A DNA stretch of 64,000 bases from Streptomyces montanisoli. GTDB taxonomy: Bacteria; Actinomycetota; Actinomycetes; Streptomycetales; Streptomycetaceae. Location: positions 28,616 through 92,615 of the forward strand of contig NZ_JAGIQL010000005.1 in NCBI RefSeq assembly GCF_017813245.1. Direction: 5' to 3'. Below are positions 44,251-52,537 of this stretch, piece after piece. The number at the start of each line of letters is the position of its first letter. Within the stretch, counting starts at the first letter, position 1. A model generated the notes under the pieces. The model worked only from the letters and a program-made list of their open reading frames with translations. It was not told the DNA's origin and searched no databases. A program made the position numbers and the translations under genes.

Positions 44251-45504
44251 TCATCTCTCCTGGACGTCGATACAGGGTGTTCGGACAGCCGATTGCCTTG
44301 ATGGCGAAATGCCACTGATGGGCAGTGGGGCATCCAGCCAGTCGCGTATGGCACCGGCGTCGGCGTCGAGGACGGGCGGTGGGCTGCCGGAATCGCGAGT
44401 CGTCTCGGTCTCGAGGCCTGCGGCGTCGACCGTGAAGGTCCGCAGCGGCGACCCGGGCAAGGTGATCTTTCCCAGACTCTGGTGCTCAACGTCCAGGAGC
44501 AGGTGCTGCGAATGGGTCTGCTCCCACGCGTAGACCTCGTCGAGGCTGCGGACCCGGCCGGCCGGGATGCCGGTGCCGGCCAGCCGCGCCAGCAGGTCGT
44601 CCGTCTCGTACCGGGCGAACACGGACTCCAGCAGCTCGATGAGGCTGTCCCGGTGCGCCACCCGGCCGGCGTTCGTCGCAAAGCGTTCTTCGTCGGCCTC
44701 AATGCCGAACGCGGTGCGCAGCCGGCCCCACATCGCGTCGTTGCCGCAGGCGATTTGCACACTCCCGCCGGCGCAACGGAACAGGCCGTAGGGCGCGATG
44801 GAGGGATGGTGATTGCCCTGCGCGCGGCCGATCTCACCCGCGACGGTCCAGCGGGTCCCCTGGAACGCGTGGGCCGCGACGACCGACGCCAGCAGCGAGG
44901 TGCGGACGACCTGACCACGGCCGGTGCGGTCGCGTTCACGCAGCGCGGCCAGGACGCCGAACGCGCCGTTCATGCCGGCGAGCAGATCACCGATCGGCAC
45001 GCCGGCCTTCTGCGGTTGGTCCGGGGCCGGTCCGGTGAGTGACATCAGCCCTGCCTCGCCCTGCGCGATCTGGTCGTATCCGGCGCGGCCGCCCTCGGGA
45101 CCGTCGTGCCCGAATCCACTGATCGACAGCACGACCAAGCGCGAGTTGAGTCGCATGAGCCGGTCGGTGCCGAAGCCGAGCCGCCGCAGCGTGCCCGGCC
45201 GGTAGTTCTCCAGCAGGACGTCCGCGCGCTGCACGAGGCGAGTGAGCACCCGCGCGTCCTCGTCGCGCTTCAGGTCGAGGACGATCGACTCCTTGTTGCG
45301 GTTGCAGGACAGGAAGTACGTCGACTCCACTGTGCCGTCGTCGGCGTGGACGAACGGCGGCCCCCAGGACCGGGTGTCATCTCCTGCGGGGCTCTCGACC
45401 TTGATGACCCGGGCTCCGAGGTCGCCGAGCATCATGGCGGCCTGAGGCCCCGCGAGTGCGCGGCTGAGATCGATGACGAGCATCCCCGCGAGCGGGCCGG
45501 TCAT
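44251..45504 (-). CDS. CaiB/BaiF family CoA-transferase
   Basis: 417-residue family III CoA-transferase, full length for the family. Signature parts: VIDLSRALAGPQAAMMLGDLGA at the start, CNRNKESIVLDLK, and the catalytic aspartate in GYDQIAQGEAGLMS. Such enzymes move CoA between carboxylic acids, activating a substrate for later steps. ATG 45502-45504 overlaps the stop of the cupin gene by four bases (ATGA). It suggests the imported compound or an intermediate is a carboxylate. Confidence 0.92.
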   Translation of the reverse strand: MTGPLAGMLVIDLSRALAGPQAAMMLGDLGARVIKVESPAGDDTRSWGPPFVHADDGTVESTYFLSCNRNKESIVLDLKRDEDARVLTRLVQRADVLLENYRPGTLRRLGFGTDRLMRLNSRLVVLSISGFGHDGPEGGRAGYDQIAQGEAGLMSLTGPAPDQPQKAGVPIGDLLAGMNGAFGVLAALRERDRTGRGQVVRTSLLASVVAAHAFQGTRWTVAGEIGRAQGNHHPSIAPYGLFRCAGGSVQIACGNDAMWGRLRTAFGIEADEERFATNAGRVAHRDSLIELLESVFARYETDDLLARLAGTGIPAGRVRSLDEVYAWEQTHSQHLLLDVEHQSLGKITLPGSPLRTFTVDAAGLETETTRDSGSPPPVLDADAGAIRDWLDAPLPISGISPSRQSAVRTPCIDVQER

Positions 45505-45893
45505 GGCCGCACATCCGGTGTGCCGGCGCTCGGGGCGGCCGGGTTCGGGGCGGCCGGGTTCGGGCGGATCACCAGCATGCTCGCGGGCAGGTTCGTGCGG
45601 TTCTCCACACTGCGCGGTGTGCCGGAGGTGAGCCGCGCCCCGTCGAGAGTGTTGAGAGTCTCGGTGCGGCCGTCGGCGTCGGTGAGGGTCAGGGTGCCGG
45701 TCAGCACGAGGTAGAGCGTCTCCGCCGGGACCGGCGACATGTCGGCCCGGCCGCCGGGCAGGTAGTGCGACAGGGCGACCGTCACAGCACCGTCGTACCG
45801 CTCGCCGCCGAACAGATGGACGGGGCCGACGTCGTGATGACCGACGGGTTCGAAGCGTTGGGCCTGGACGAGCCGGGCGATGTCCGTCGTCAC
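45501..45893 (-). CDS. Cupin-domain protein
   Basis: 130-residue single-cupin beta-barrel. It contains FGGERYDGAVTVALSHYLPGG and ETLYLVLTGTLTLTDADG, the second being the usual glycine-rich cupin core. The metal-binding histidines typical of dioxygenase cupins are not clear, so it may only bind a ligand. The GTG start at 45891-45893 overlaps the preceding small gene (GTGA), and its end overlaps CaiB. The tail has repeated NPAAP motifs. Confidence 0.82.
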   Translation of the reverse strand: MTTDIARLVQAQRFEPVGHHDVGPVHLFGGERYDGAVTVALSHYLPGGRADMSPVPAETLYLVLTGTLTLTDADGRTETLNTLDGARLTSGTPRSVENRTNLPASMLVIRPNPAAPNPAAPSAGTPDVRP

Positions 45894-46114
45894 GGTCGTA
45901 GCAACTCCTTCGCGAGGACTGGGGGAGTGGTGGGCATCTGCGCCGGCGGAACCAGAGGCAGCTCGCCGGCGTCGGGGATGCTCTCCGGTGACTGCGCGAT
46001 CCACTGTGCGGGGGCCCGGAACCGCTCCACGCGGCCGAGTGGCGCGAGCTTCGGTTCGCCGGCCGGCCGGCCGATCGCGTAGCCCGCCCCCATGCGGTAG
46101 CCGCCAACGCTCAT
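45890..46114 (-). CDS. 74-residue protein at the head of the catabolic operon
   Basis: First gene of the leftward operon. ATG 46112-46114 has AAAGG upstream, and its stop overlaps the cupin start by four bases (GTGA), which argues that it is real. It starts MSVGGYRMGAGYAIGRP and is proline-rich in its second half (LPLVPPAQMPTTPPVL). No signal, membrane helix or known motif. It may be a small subunit or accessory protein; I do not recognise it. Confidence 0.6.
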   Translation of the reverse strand: MSVGGYRMGAGYAIGRPAGEPKLAPLGRVERFRAPAQWIAQSPESIPDAGELPLVPPAQMPTTPPVLAKELLRP

Positions 46115-46236
46115 GGTTCTGACCTTTCGCTTCGTCGTGGTCTCGTCGACTTGTGCCCGTCAGCGGGGCCAGCCGGGCTTCCTGCCGCGCTGAAGCGGGC
46201 TGGGGCTCGGGCCGCCAGCAGCACGCTGAGCTAAAT

Positions 46237-46255
46237 GGACCTAACCATTAGGTCC
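46237..46255. promoter_or_regulatory. FadR-type operator 1, catabolic operon side
   Basis: GGACCTAA-CCA-TTAGGTCC, a perfect 8-3-8 palindrome in the divergent region 46115-46366 between the operon and the FadR-type regulator. A half-site GTTAGGC (46354-46360) lies right before the regulator start. Shares CCTAA-n-CATTAG with 47188-47206. Confidence 0.8.
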
Positions 46256-46366
46256 GGTCATCATGCGTGCCGCGGGCGGCTTCCGTCAAGGGTTCCGGTC
46301 GGCCGGTGACCTACCGTTTCCGCCTGTACGACCCAGAGCATCGGGTGTATCCGTTAGGCTCTGTTC

Positions 46367-47041
46367 ATGGTCTTGTCTGCCCCCCGAAGCCGCGCCGAGG
46401 AGGTCGTGCTCTACGTCGAGGACGCGATCGAGAAGCGCGGGCTGCGTCCCGGTGATCGCATCGGCACGCGAGCCGACCTGCGTGAGCAGACCGGTGTCGC
46501 GAGGGCCACTGTCATTGAGGCGATCCGGCTGCTGCAGGAGCGGCGTCGCGTAGTGGTTCGGCCTGGTCCCGGTGGGGGACTGTTCGTCGCGGCGACCGAT
46601 CCCGTGGTCCGGCTCGGGCGCACGCTCCTCACCGTGCACGGCGAGCCCTCGACAGTCGCCGAGGCCATCGAGGTTCGTGAGCAGCTCGAGCCGCTCGTCG
46701 CCGTGCATGCGGCACAGCACCGCTCGGCCAAGGACGGGCGTGAACTCAAGTCACTGATCGCCGCGATGAAGAAAAACCTCGACGACGTACCCCGGTTCCT
46801 CTCACTCAACTGGGATCTGCACGTCCGCATCGCGGCCATCTCACCGAACGCCGTACTCCGGGGCACATACGTGGGCCTGTACGAGTTCGTCAACCACGTG
46901 TCCCTCGTGAACCCCCAGCCCCGGGACAGCGACTACCTGACGCAGCGACTGGAAGTCCACAGCGATCTGGTCGACGCCATCCTCGCCGGCGATGCCTCCG
47001 CCGCCCGGCAGGCCGCGCACGCACACCGCCACTCGAGCTGA
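46367..47041 (+). CDS. GntR-family regulator, FadR/FCD subfamily
   Basis: 224-residue regulator. The N-terminal winged helix (RIGTRADLREQTGVARATV, then EAIRLLQERRRVVV) is followed by an all-helical FCD effector domain (EVREQLEPLVAVHAAQH, DLHVRIAAISPN, LEVHSDLVDAILAGD) whose histidines are in metal-site positions. FCD proteins sense carboxylate metabolites and usually repress. It sits between the catabolic operon and the ABC transporter operon, with matching palindromes before both, so it is the probable master regulator of the locus. Confidence 0.93.
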   Translation: MVLSAPRSRAEEVVLYVEDAIEKRGLRPGDRIGTRADLREQTGVARATVIEAIRLLQERRRVVVRPGPGGGLFVAATDPVVRLGRTLLTVHGEPSTVAEAIEVREQLEPLVAVHAAQHRSAKDGRELKSLIAAMKKNLDDVPRFLSLNWDLHVRIAAISPNAVLRGTYVGLYEFVNHVSLVNPQPRDSDYLTQRLEVHSDLVDAILAGDASAARQAAHAHRHSS

Positions 47042-47187
47042 ACGGCAGCCATCAAGCCTGACCGTCGCCCGCAGGGGATCGTCCGCCGCTGATCGGCGGT
47101 CGTCATCCGCCATGCCGTCTGCGGCCACATCGACCGGGCCGTCAGGCGGTGCTGGGCTGGGCGCGGGTGCCTTCGCAGCCACCTATC

Positions 47188-47206
47188 AGGCCTAATCATT
47201 AGCCTT
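47188..47206. promoter_or_regulatory. FadR-type operator 2, transporter side
   Basis: AGGCCTAA-TCA-TTAGCCTT, same 8-3-8 layout as the site at 46237, with 6 of 8 arm positions symmetric. The half-site GGCCTAAT recurs at 47294-47301, 105 bases downstream. A TTGACA hexamer lies at 47250-47255 between them, but no good -10 is evident. The 360-base gap 47042-47401 contains no gene. Confidence 0.65.
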
Positions 47207-47401
47207 TTTGCAGGCTCCCGACGCGGGGCTCGATCGCGCCACAAGACCCTTGACACGCCCACTGGCCCGATGCAAGGTACAGCCTATTGGTTCGGCCTAA
47301 TTGGCTCAGGCGCATGTCGCGAGGTCCGCATCGGCAGTCCGTAAGCGGGCCTGATCACAGCGCCGGGTCCTTCCCTTTGCAGACCAACTGGAGCGTGTGA
47401 A

Positions 47402-48592
47402 ATGCTCGCAACTCTCAGTCATCCGAGGCCTGGTGGCGCCCCTCACGGAAGGCGCTCGAACCGCCGTGGTGCGGCAAGGGCGGCGGCGGCCGGCATCTCG
47501 GCGCTCGCGTTGGTGTCAACGGCTGCCTGCGGTTCCTCGTCGGACTCGGCCACCGCCTCGGGCTCGGGGTCGCAGCACGCGGCGGACGTCGCGGCAGCCA
47601 AGAGATCGATCGCCGGCTACACGGTGACGCCCACCGAATTTCCGGTGGGCGATCCGCTGGCGCACAAGCTCCCGGCCGGGAAGAAGTTCGTCTATCTGCA
47701 GTGTTCGACGCCCATCTGTGCCACGGTGGGCTCCTTCATCCGGCAGGCGGTCCGGGCGCTGGGCGGAAAGATGACTACCGTCAACGCAGGCTCGACGGCG
47801 CAGACGGCACAGGCCGCCGCATCAAGTGTGAACTCGATGAAACCGGACGCCGTCATCCTCGGCGCCATCGACCCCGCCTTGTTCGGGAGCGGCCTGAAGA
47901 AGCTTTCCGATGCCGGCGCCAAGCTGGTCTCCCTGCAGATCGACAAGGACGTGAAGCCGTATGGCATCACGTTCAACTACCTGGGCACCGACCTGAGCCG
48001 GCGCAACGGAAAGCTCCTGGCCGACTGGGTGATCGCCAAGAAGGGGGAGCAGGCCGACGCGGTGCTCTACACGGAGCCCACCCTCGACATCTCGACCCCG
48101 GTACAGAAGGCGTTCCAGGACGAGATGAAGGAGAACTGCCCTTCGTGCAAGGTGCGCGTGGTCCCCATCGACGCGGCTACCATCGGGACGACAGCGCCGC
48201 GCACCATCGTGACCGATCTTGAGGCACACCAGGACACGAAGACCGCGGTGTTCGTGAGCCTTTCGGCAGCCGCGGGCCTGCCGGCGGCGATGAAGGCCGC
48301 CGGCCTGTCGGTCACGACGGTCGGCTTCGGGCCCACAGCCGCCAACTTGCAGGACATCAAAAAGGGTTCACTGACAGCCGCACTGAACATCGACTTTCCG
48401 GTGTCCACGTGGACGGCCGTCGACGCGGCGGCCCGCTTGATCGAGGGAGCCGAGCCGACGACGAGCGAGCAGGCGGGCGCGGTGCCTGAGCAGTTCCTGG
48501 AACAGAAGGACATCACCTTCGACCCCACTCACGGCTGGTCGGCATTCCCCGACTACGCCCAGCGCTTCGCCACGCTGTGGAAGGTGTCGTAA
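47402..48592 (+). CDS. ABC transporter substrate-binding lipoprotein 1
   Basis: 396-residue lipoprotein: signal peptide with lipobox ending at C43 (VSTAAC), then a two-lobed binding domain of the periplasmic-binding/LacI type (SIAGYTVTPTEFPVG, KPDAVILGAIDPALFGSG, TVGFGPTAANLQDIKKG). Lipid-anchored outside the membrane, it captures the substrate for the ABC components that follow. Its stop and the ATPase start share a base (TAATG). A close copy is encoded at 52538. The ligand need not be a sugar; the surrounding enzymes suggest an aromatic or cyclic carboxylate or ester. Confidence 0.9.
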   Translation: MLATLSHPRPGGAPHGRRSNRRGAARAAAAGISALALVSTAACGSSSDSATASGSGSQHAADVAAAKRSIAGYTVTPTEFPVGDPLAHKLPAGKKFVYLQCSTPICATVGSFIRQAVRALGGKMTTVNAGSTAQTAQAAASSVNSMKPDAVILGAIDPALFGSGLKKLSDAGAKLVSLQIDKDVKPYGITFNYLGTDLSRRNGKLLADWVIAKKGEQADAVLYTEPTLDISTPVQKAFQDEMKENCPSCKVRVVPIDAATIGTTAPRTIVTDLEAHQDTKTAVFVSLSAAAGLPAAMKAAGLSVTTVGFGPTAANLQDIKKGSLTAALNIDFPVSTWTAVDAAARLIEGAEPTTSEQAGAVPEQFLEQKDITFDPTHGWSAFPDYAQRFATLWKVS

Positions 48593-50139
48593 TGGCCGAC
48601 GCCGCGGCACCGCTGCTCCGGATCAAGGGCATGTCGAAGACATTCCCGGGACTGAAAGCCTTGGACGGCGTGTCGTTGGAGGTCTACCCGGGGGAAGTCG
48701 TCGCGGTCCTCGGCCACAACGGCTCGGGAAAGTCGACGCTGGTCAAGGTTCTGGCCGGTGTGCATCAGGCCGATCCCGGGACAGTCGTCGAGGTCCGCGG
48801 CGCCAAGGGCGAACTCGTCGCCGGGCCGGCGGTCCGTGACGGCCTGCACTTCATCCATCAGGACCTCGGTCTGGCCGACATTCTGACAACAGTGGAAAAT
48901 CTCGGGTTGGGCACGTGGGTGCCTGGCCGGGCTCTTGCTCCCGTTCGCAGCGCTGCCGAGCGACGCCACGCACAGCATCTTGTCGCCCGCTTCGGTGGCG
49001 GCGTCGATGTGACGGTTCCGGTCGGGAAGCTGACACCGGCGCAGCGGACGATCGTCGCGATCGCCCGGGCGCTGGACGGCTGGACACGTCCGGACAACGT
49101 GCTGGTGCTCGATGAGCCCACGGCGGCGCTGCACGGCGACGAGGTGCAGGTGCTGTTCGAGGCGATCCGGCGGGTCGCCTCGTCCGGGGCGGGTGTCGTC
49201 TTCATCTCCCACAGGCTCGACGAAGTGCTCGAACTGGCTGACCGAGTAGTGGTGTTGCGTGACGGCCGGGTGGTGGCCGAGCAGGCCACCAGCCGACTTG
49301 ACCATGACACCATTGTGAGGCTCATCGCTGGTCGCGAGATCGCGGAAACGGTCGTGACGAGCGTCGACGAGCTCGGCGACCCTGTATTGACCGTGGCCGG
49401 CATCAGTGGCGCGGAGATCAGCGACTTTTCGTTGAGTCTGCGAGCGGGTGAGATCGTCGGCGTCGCCGGCATTCTGGGTTCAGGACGCGAGCAGCTCGCT
49501 CCGATGCTGTTCGGGGCCCAGCACCGGTCCGGCGGTCGGGTGGAGGTCGACGGGAACGAACTGATCCCCGATGACCCCCGGGCGGCGATCGAGCACGGGA
49601 TGGCCTACGTACCGGCTGACCGCCGCCGTAGTGGCGTGGTGACGGAGATGAATGTTCGGGAGAACCTGACACTGCCGCTGATGCGGCCCCTGCGACGCCG
49701 CTTCGGGCGTCTGGACAGACAGGCCGAGCAGGCGCAGACCCGCGCTTGGATACAGACCGTCGGACTGCGTCCGCCCGACCCCGAGCAGCCGCTGAAACTG
49801 CTCAGTGGCGGCAACCAGCAGAAGGTCGTGCTGGCCAAGTGGCTGCGCATCCGTCCTCGCGTGCTCCTGCTCGACGAGCCCACCCAAGGCGTGGACGTCG
49901 GCGCCCAGGCGGCACTCCACGAGTTGATCCTGGCCGCACGGCACGACGGAACCGGGGTCCTGCTGTGCTCCTCGGACACGAAGGAACTCGTGTCCTTGTG
50001 CGACCGCGTCCTCGTGCTCAAGGAGGGCCGGACAGCCGGCGAAGTACCTCGCGAGTCCCTGACCGAAGCACGACTCGTCCGCGACGAGCTGGGTCTCCAG
50101 GGCGCTACAGGGCCCATCGGCACGAGTGGACGGGAGTGA
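48592..50139 (+). CDS. ABC transporter ATPase, duplicated (RbsA/MglA type)
   Basis: 515-residue protein with two ATPase halves, as in ribose-type importers. First half: Walker A GHNGSGKST (residues 41-49), a divergent signature (KLTPAQRTIVAIARAL), Walker B VLVLDEPTAAL. Second half: degenerate P-loop GVAGILGSGREQL, intact signature LSGGNQQKVVLAKW and Walker B LLLDEPTQGVDVG. It powers uptake through the permease that follows. ATG 48592 overlaps the stop of the lipoprotein gene. Confidence 0.95.
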   Translation: MADAAAPLLRIKGMSKTFPGLKALDGVSLEVYPGEVVAVLGHNGSGKSTLVKVLAGVHQADPGTVVEVRGAKGELVAGPAVRDGLHFIHQDLGLADILTTVENLGLGTWVPGRALAPVRSAAERRHAQHLVARFGGGVDVTVPVGKLTPAQRTIVAIARALDGWTRPDNVLVLDEPTAALHGDEVQVLFEAIRRVASSGAGVVFISHRLDEVLELADRVVVLRDGRVVAEQATSRLDHDTIVRLIAGREIAETVVTSVDELGDPVLTVAGISGAEISDFSLSLRAGEIVGVAGILGSGREQLAPMLFGAQHRSGGRVEVDGNELIPDDPRAAIEHGMAYVPADRRRSGVVTEMNVRENLTLPLMRPLRRRFGRLDRQAEQAQTRAWIQTVGLRPPDPEQPLKLLSGGNQQKVVLAKWLRIRPRVLLLDEPTQGVDVGAQAALHELILAARHDGTGVLLCSSDTKELVSLCDRVLVLKEGRTAGEVPRESLTEARLVRDELGLQGATGPIGTSGRE

Positions 50140-50144
50140 GGACG

Positions 50145-51287
50145 ATGCGGACAACGGAAGGCGTTATGACTCCCGGGCAGGCGTCTGGTGGTTCGGTACC
50201 GGATGCGGTGCACAGGGTGCACTGGTCGGTCGGGTTGCGGCGGACGGTGGCGTTTCGGAATGTTTCCGCGCTGTACCTGCTCGTCGTCATGGTCGTGGTG
50301 TTCGGGCTGTGGGTGCCGGGCACGTTTCTGACGTCGGGTACGTGGCGGTCGCTGTTGTCGGATCAGGCGGTGACGTGTCTGGTCGCGGTGGGGCTGGTGG
50401 TTCCGACGGCGGCAGGGGTGATCGACCTGGCGATCGGTGCGGAGGTGGGTCTTGGAGCGATCCTGGTGGCGCGATTGCTGGTCGGCCACGTGCCGATCCC
50501 GGTCGCGATTGTGCTGTCGGTTGTGGCCGGTGCGGCGGTCGGGGTGTTCTCCTGGCTGATGATCACTCGTGCCCGGATCCCGTCGTTCATCGCGACACTG
50601 GCCGTCAGTTCGCTGTTGGCCGCGGCGACTGCCTGGGTCTCCGGCAGTCAGCAGATCCTCAACCTTCCCGCCGGGTTCGGCAAGCTCGGCACCGGTCAAC
50701 TCTTCGGCGTCACGTATCCCGTCTACATCTTGCTCGCCGTCGCCGTGTTCCTCTGGTACGTACTGGAACGCACCCCAGCCGGCCGCCGCATCTACGCGAC
50801 CGGCGGCAATCCTCAAGCCGCTGCCCTCGCCGGCGTGCGCACCTCCCGGGTCCTCCTGTTCGCGTTGGTGACTTCCGGTGCGGTCGCGGGACTGGGCGGC
50901 CTGCTGCTGACATCGCAGCTGTCGACCGGTGATCCCACCGTCGGGCCTGGCTATCTGCTGCCCGTGATCGCCGCCGTCTTCCTCGGCTCGACACAGTTCC
51001 GCGGTGGCCGCTTCAACATCTGGGGCACCGTGGTCGCCGCCTACACCCTTGCCGTCGGAGTCAAAGGCCTGCAACTGGCAGGGCTGCCCATATGGATTCC
51101 CGACCTCTTCAACGGCACCGCCCTCCTCGCCGCCGTCGGCCTCGCCGCCTGGCGGAGATCCCCCGCCGCCCGTAGGAACGGACTGACGCGCTTCGGGCGG
51201 CGGCGGCCCGTGATCCAGGAGCCGGCCGAAGCCGGACGTGGTCTCCGCGATCCTCTGCAAAGCGTCCCCGACAGCAAGAGCATCTGA
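50145..51287 (+). CDS. ABC transporter permease (RbsC type)
   Basis: 380-residue membrane permease with about ten hydrophobic segments. It shows VIDLAIGAEVGLGAILVARLL, the family's conserved region after the third helix, and the cytoplasmic-loop motif YATGGNPQAAALAGV that contacts the ATPase. ATG 50145 with GGGAG upstream, five bases after the ATPase stop. It forms the channel, probably as a dimer of this single permease. Confidence 0.93.
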   Translation: MRTTEGVMTPGQASGGSVPDAVHRVHWSVGLRRTVAFRNVSALYLLVVMVVVFGLWVPGTFLTSGTWRSLLSDQAVTCLVAVGLVVPTAAGVIDLAIGAEVGLGAILVARLLVGHVPIPVAIVLSVVAGAAVGVFSWLMITRARIPSFIATLAVSSLLAAATAWVSGSQQILNLPAGFGKLGTGQLFGVTYPVYILLAVAVFLWYVLERTPAGRRIYATGGNPQAAALAGVRTSRVLLFALVTSGAVAGLGGLLLTSQLSTGDPTVGPGYLLPVIAAVFLGSTQFRGGRFNIWGTVVAAYTLAVGVKGLQLAGLPIWIPDLFNGTALLAAVGLAAWRRSPAARRNGLTRFGRRRPVIQEPAEAGRGLRDPLQSVPDSKSI

Positions 51288-51299
51288 AGGAGTTTTCTC

Positions 51300-52466
51300 A
51301 TGGGCAGGTCCGTCGACCCCGCGCTGTTCCGCGAAACACTGGGACACTACCCGACCGGAGTGGCCGTGGTCACCGCGGTGGCCGAGGACGGCCGCCCCGC
51401 CGGAATGGTCGTCGGAACGTTCTCCTCGGTCTCCTTGGACCCACCGATGGTCGCGTTCTACCCGGCTACCGGTTCCAGAAGCTTCCGGCAGCTCCGGACA
51501 GCTCAGGCCTTCTGCGTCAACGTCCTGGCGTCTGATCAGGAGCCGCTGTGCCGCCAATTCGCCACTGGCGGGGCGAGCAAGTTCGAGGACGTGCACTGGC
51601 GGCCCGGACCGCTCGGCTCGCCCATCCTCGAGGGCGCCGTGTCCTGGGTGGAGTGCACGTTCCACGACATCCGGGAAGCAGGCGACCACTTCATCGTCCT
51701 CGGGCTCGTCCAAGAGCTGGCGGTCGAGCGGTCGACGCTTCCACTGCTGTTCTTCCAGGGCGGCTACGGGCGCTTCTCCCCGGGCTCCTTCATGACCACT
51801 CCGGATCCTGACCTGATCCAGGCAGCCCAGGTGGCCGAGACGATCCGATCCCAGATCGAGAACCTCAGCAGCGAACTCGCGGTCAACTGCGGCGTGCTCA
51901 CCCGGATTCGCGGCGACGCGGTGCAGGTGCTGGCCGCGAACCGCGGGTCCGTCGCCGAGCCGTTCCCCCTTGGCCACCGTCAACCGATCATTCCTCCACT
52001 TGGAGCCGTCTTCCTCGTGAACTCGACTGGGCGGGAGGTGGAGGATTGGCTGCGGCGTGGCCCGGACGACGACCGCGAGCGCCGCGAGCTCTACCTTGCG
52101 CGGCTCGACAAGGTACGCGAGCTCGGCTACTCCCTACTCGCCGCAGAACCCCGTCTGCTCCAGCGGCAGCAAGCAGCGCTGTCCGCGTTCGAAATGACCG
52201 ACCGGCTGCCACGACACGAGCGCGAGGTGCAGCAGGCGACCTCCGAGCTTGCCGAGCTGTTCTGCCCCGACCTCTTGCCGGGTGAGCTGTACGACCTCGC
52301 ATCGATTGTGGCCCCCGTCCCCACCGAGGCGGGCCTGTCCCCGATGGCGATCCGGCTGACCGGAATGCCGGCCTCTGCGTCGGCGGAGCAGATCGAGGCC
52401 TGGGTCCGCAGGCTCAAGGAGGTCGCGACGGCGGCCGGGATGGCCATGAGCGGAGCGCGCGCGTGA
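51300..52466 (+). CDS. Flavin reductase fused to an IclR-type effector-binding domain
   Basis: 388 residues in two parts. Residues about 1-165 are a flavin reductase domain: ALFRETLGHYPTGVAVVTA, GMVVGTFSSVSLDPPMVAF and the late LLFFQGGYGRFSPGSF. Residues about 175-385 match the effector-binding domain of IclR regulators (PLGHRQPIIPPLGAVFLVNS, LDKVRELGYSLLAAEP, MAIRLTGMPASASAEQIEAW) without the DNA-binding part. It should supply reduced FMN or FAD to the monooxygenase at 40681. A regulatory ligand domain is also known in the C1 reductase of hydroxyphenylacetate hydroxylase, but there it is MarR-type. Confidence 0.87.
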   Translation: MGRSVDPALFRETLGHYPTGVAVVTAVAEDGRPAGMVVGTFSSVSLDPPMVAFYPATGSRSFRQLRTAQAFCVNVLASDQEPLCRQFATGGASKFEDVHWRPGPLGSPILEGAVSWVECTFHDIREAGDHFIVLGLVQELAVERSTLPLLFFQGGYGRFSPGSFMTTPDPDLIQAAQVAETIRSQIENLSSELAVNCGVLTRIRGDAVQVLAANRGSVAEPFPLGHRQPIIPPLGAVFLVNSTGREVEDWLRRGPDDDRERRELYLARLDKVRELGYSLLAAEPRLLQRQQAALSAFEMTDRLPRHEREVQQATSELAELFCPDLLPGELYDLASIVAPVPTEAGLSPMAIRLTGMPASASAEQIEAWVRRLKEVATAAGMAMSGARA

Positions 52467-52474
52467 GTGCAAGC

Positions 52475-52486
52475 ACAGCCTATTGG
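52475..52486 (+). promoter_or_regulatory. Duplicated element upstream of lipoprotein 2
   Basis: ACAGCCTATTGG, also present at 47279-47290 before lipoprotein 1, in both cases preceded by TGCAAG and followed downstream by a similar leader with AACTGGAG. The distance to the start codon is 123 bases for copy 1 and 63 for copy 2. Probably a conserved promoter or operator part copied with the gene. Confidence 0.5.
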
Positions 52487-52537
52487 CCCTTTTCACGGCG
52501 TCCGGTGTTTCCTTCGAAGACAACTGGAGTGTGAAGG

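Noticed and set aside
44217..44939. N-terminal extension of the domain-fused CocE hydrolase
   Set aside because: Runs through the CaiB gene in another frame; composition is Arg/Ser-rich shadow. The adhesin-like module begins only after 44216.
47250..47280. Strong promoter for the transporter operon from TTGACA at 47250
   Set aside because: The -35 is perfect, but no acceptable -10 lies 16-19 bases downstream, so it is only mentioned as a possibility.
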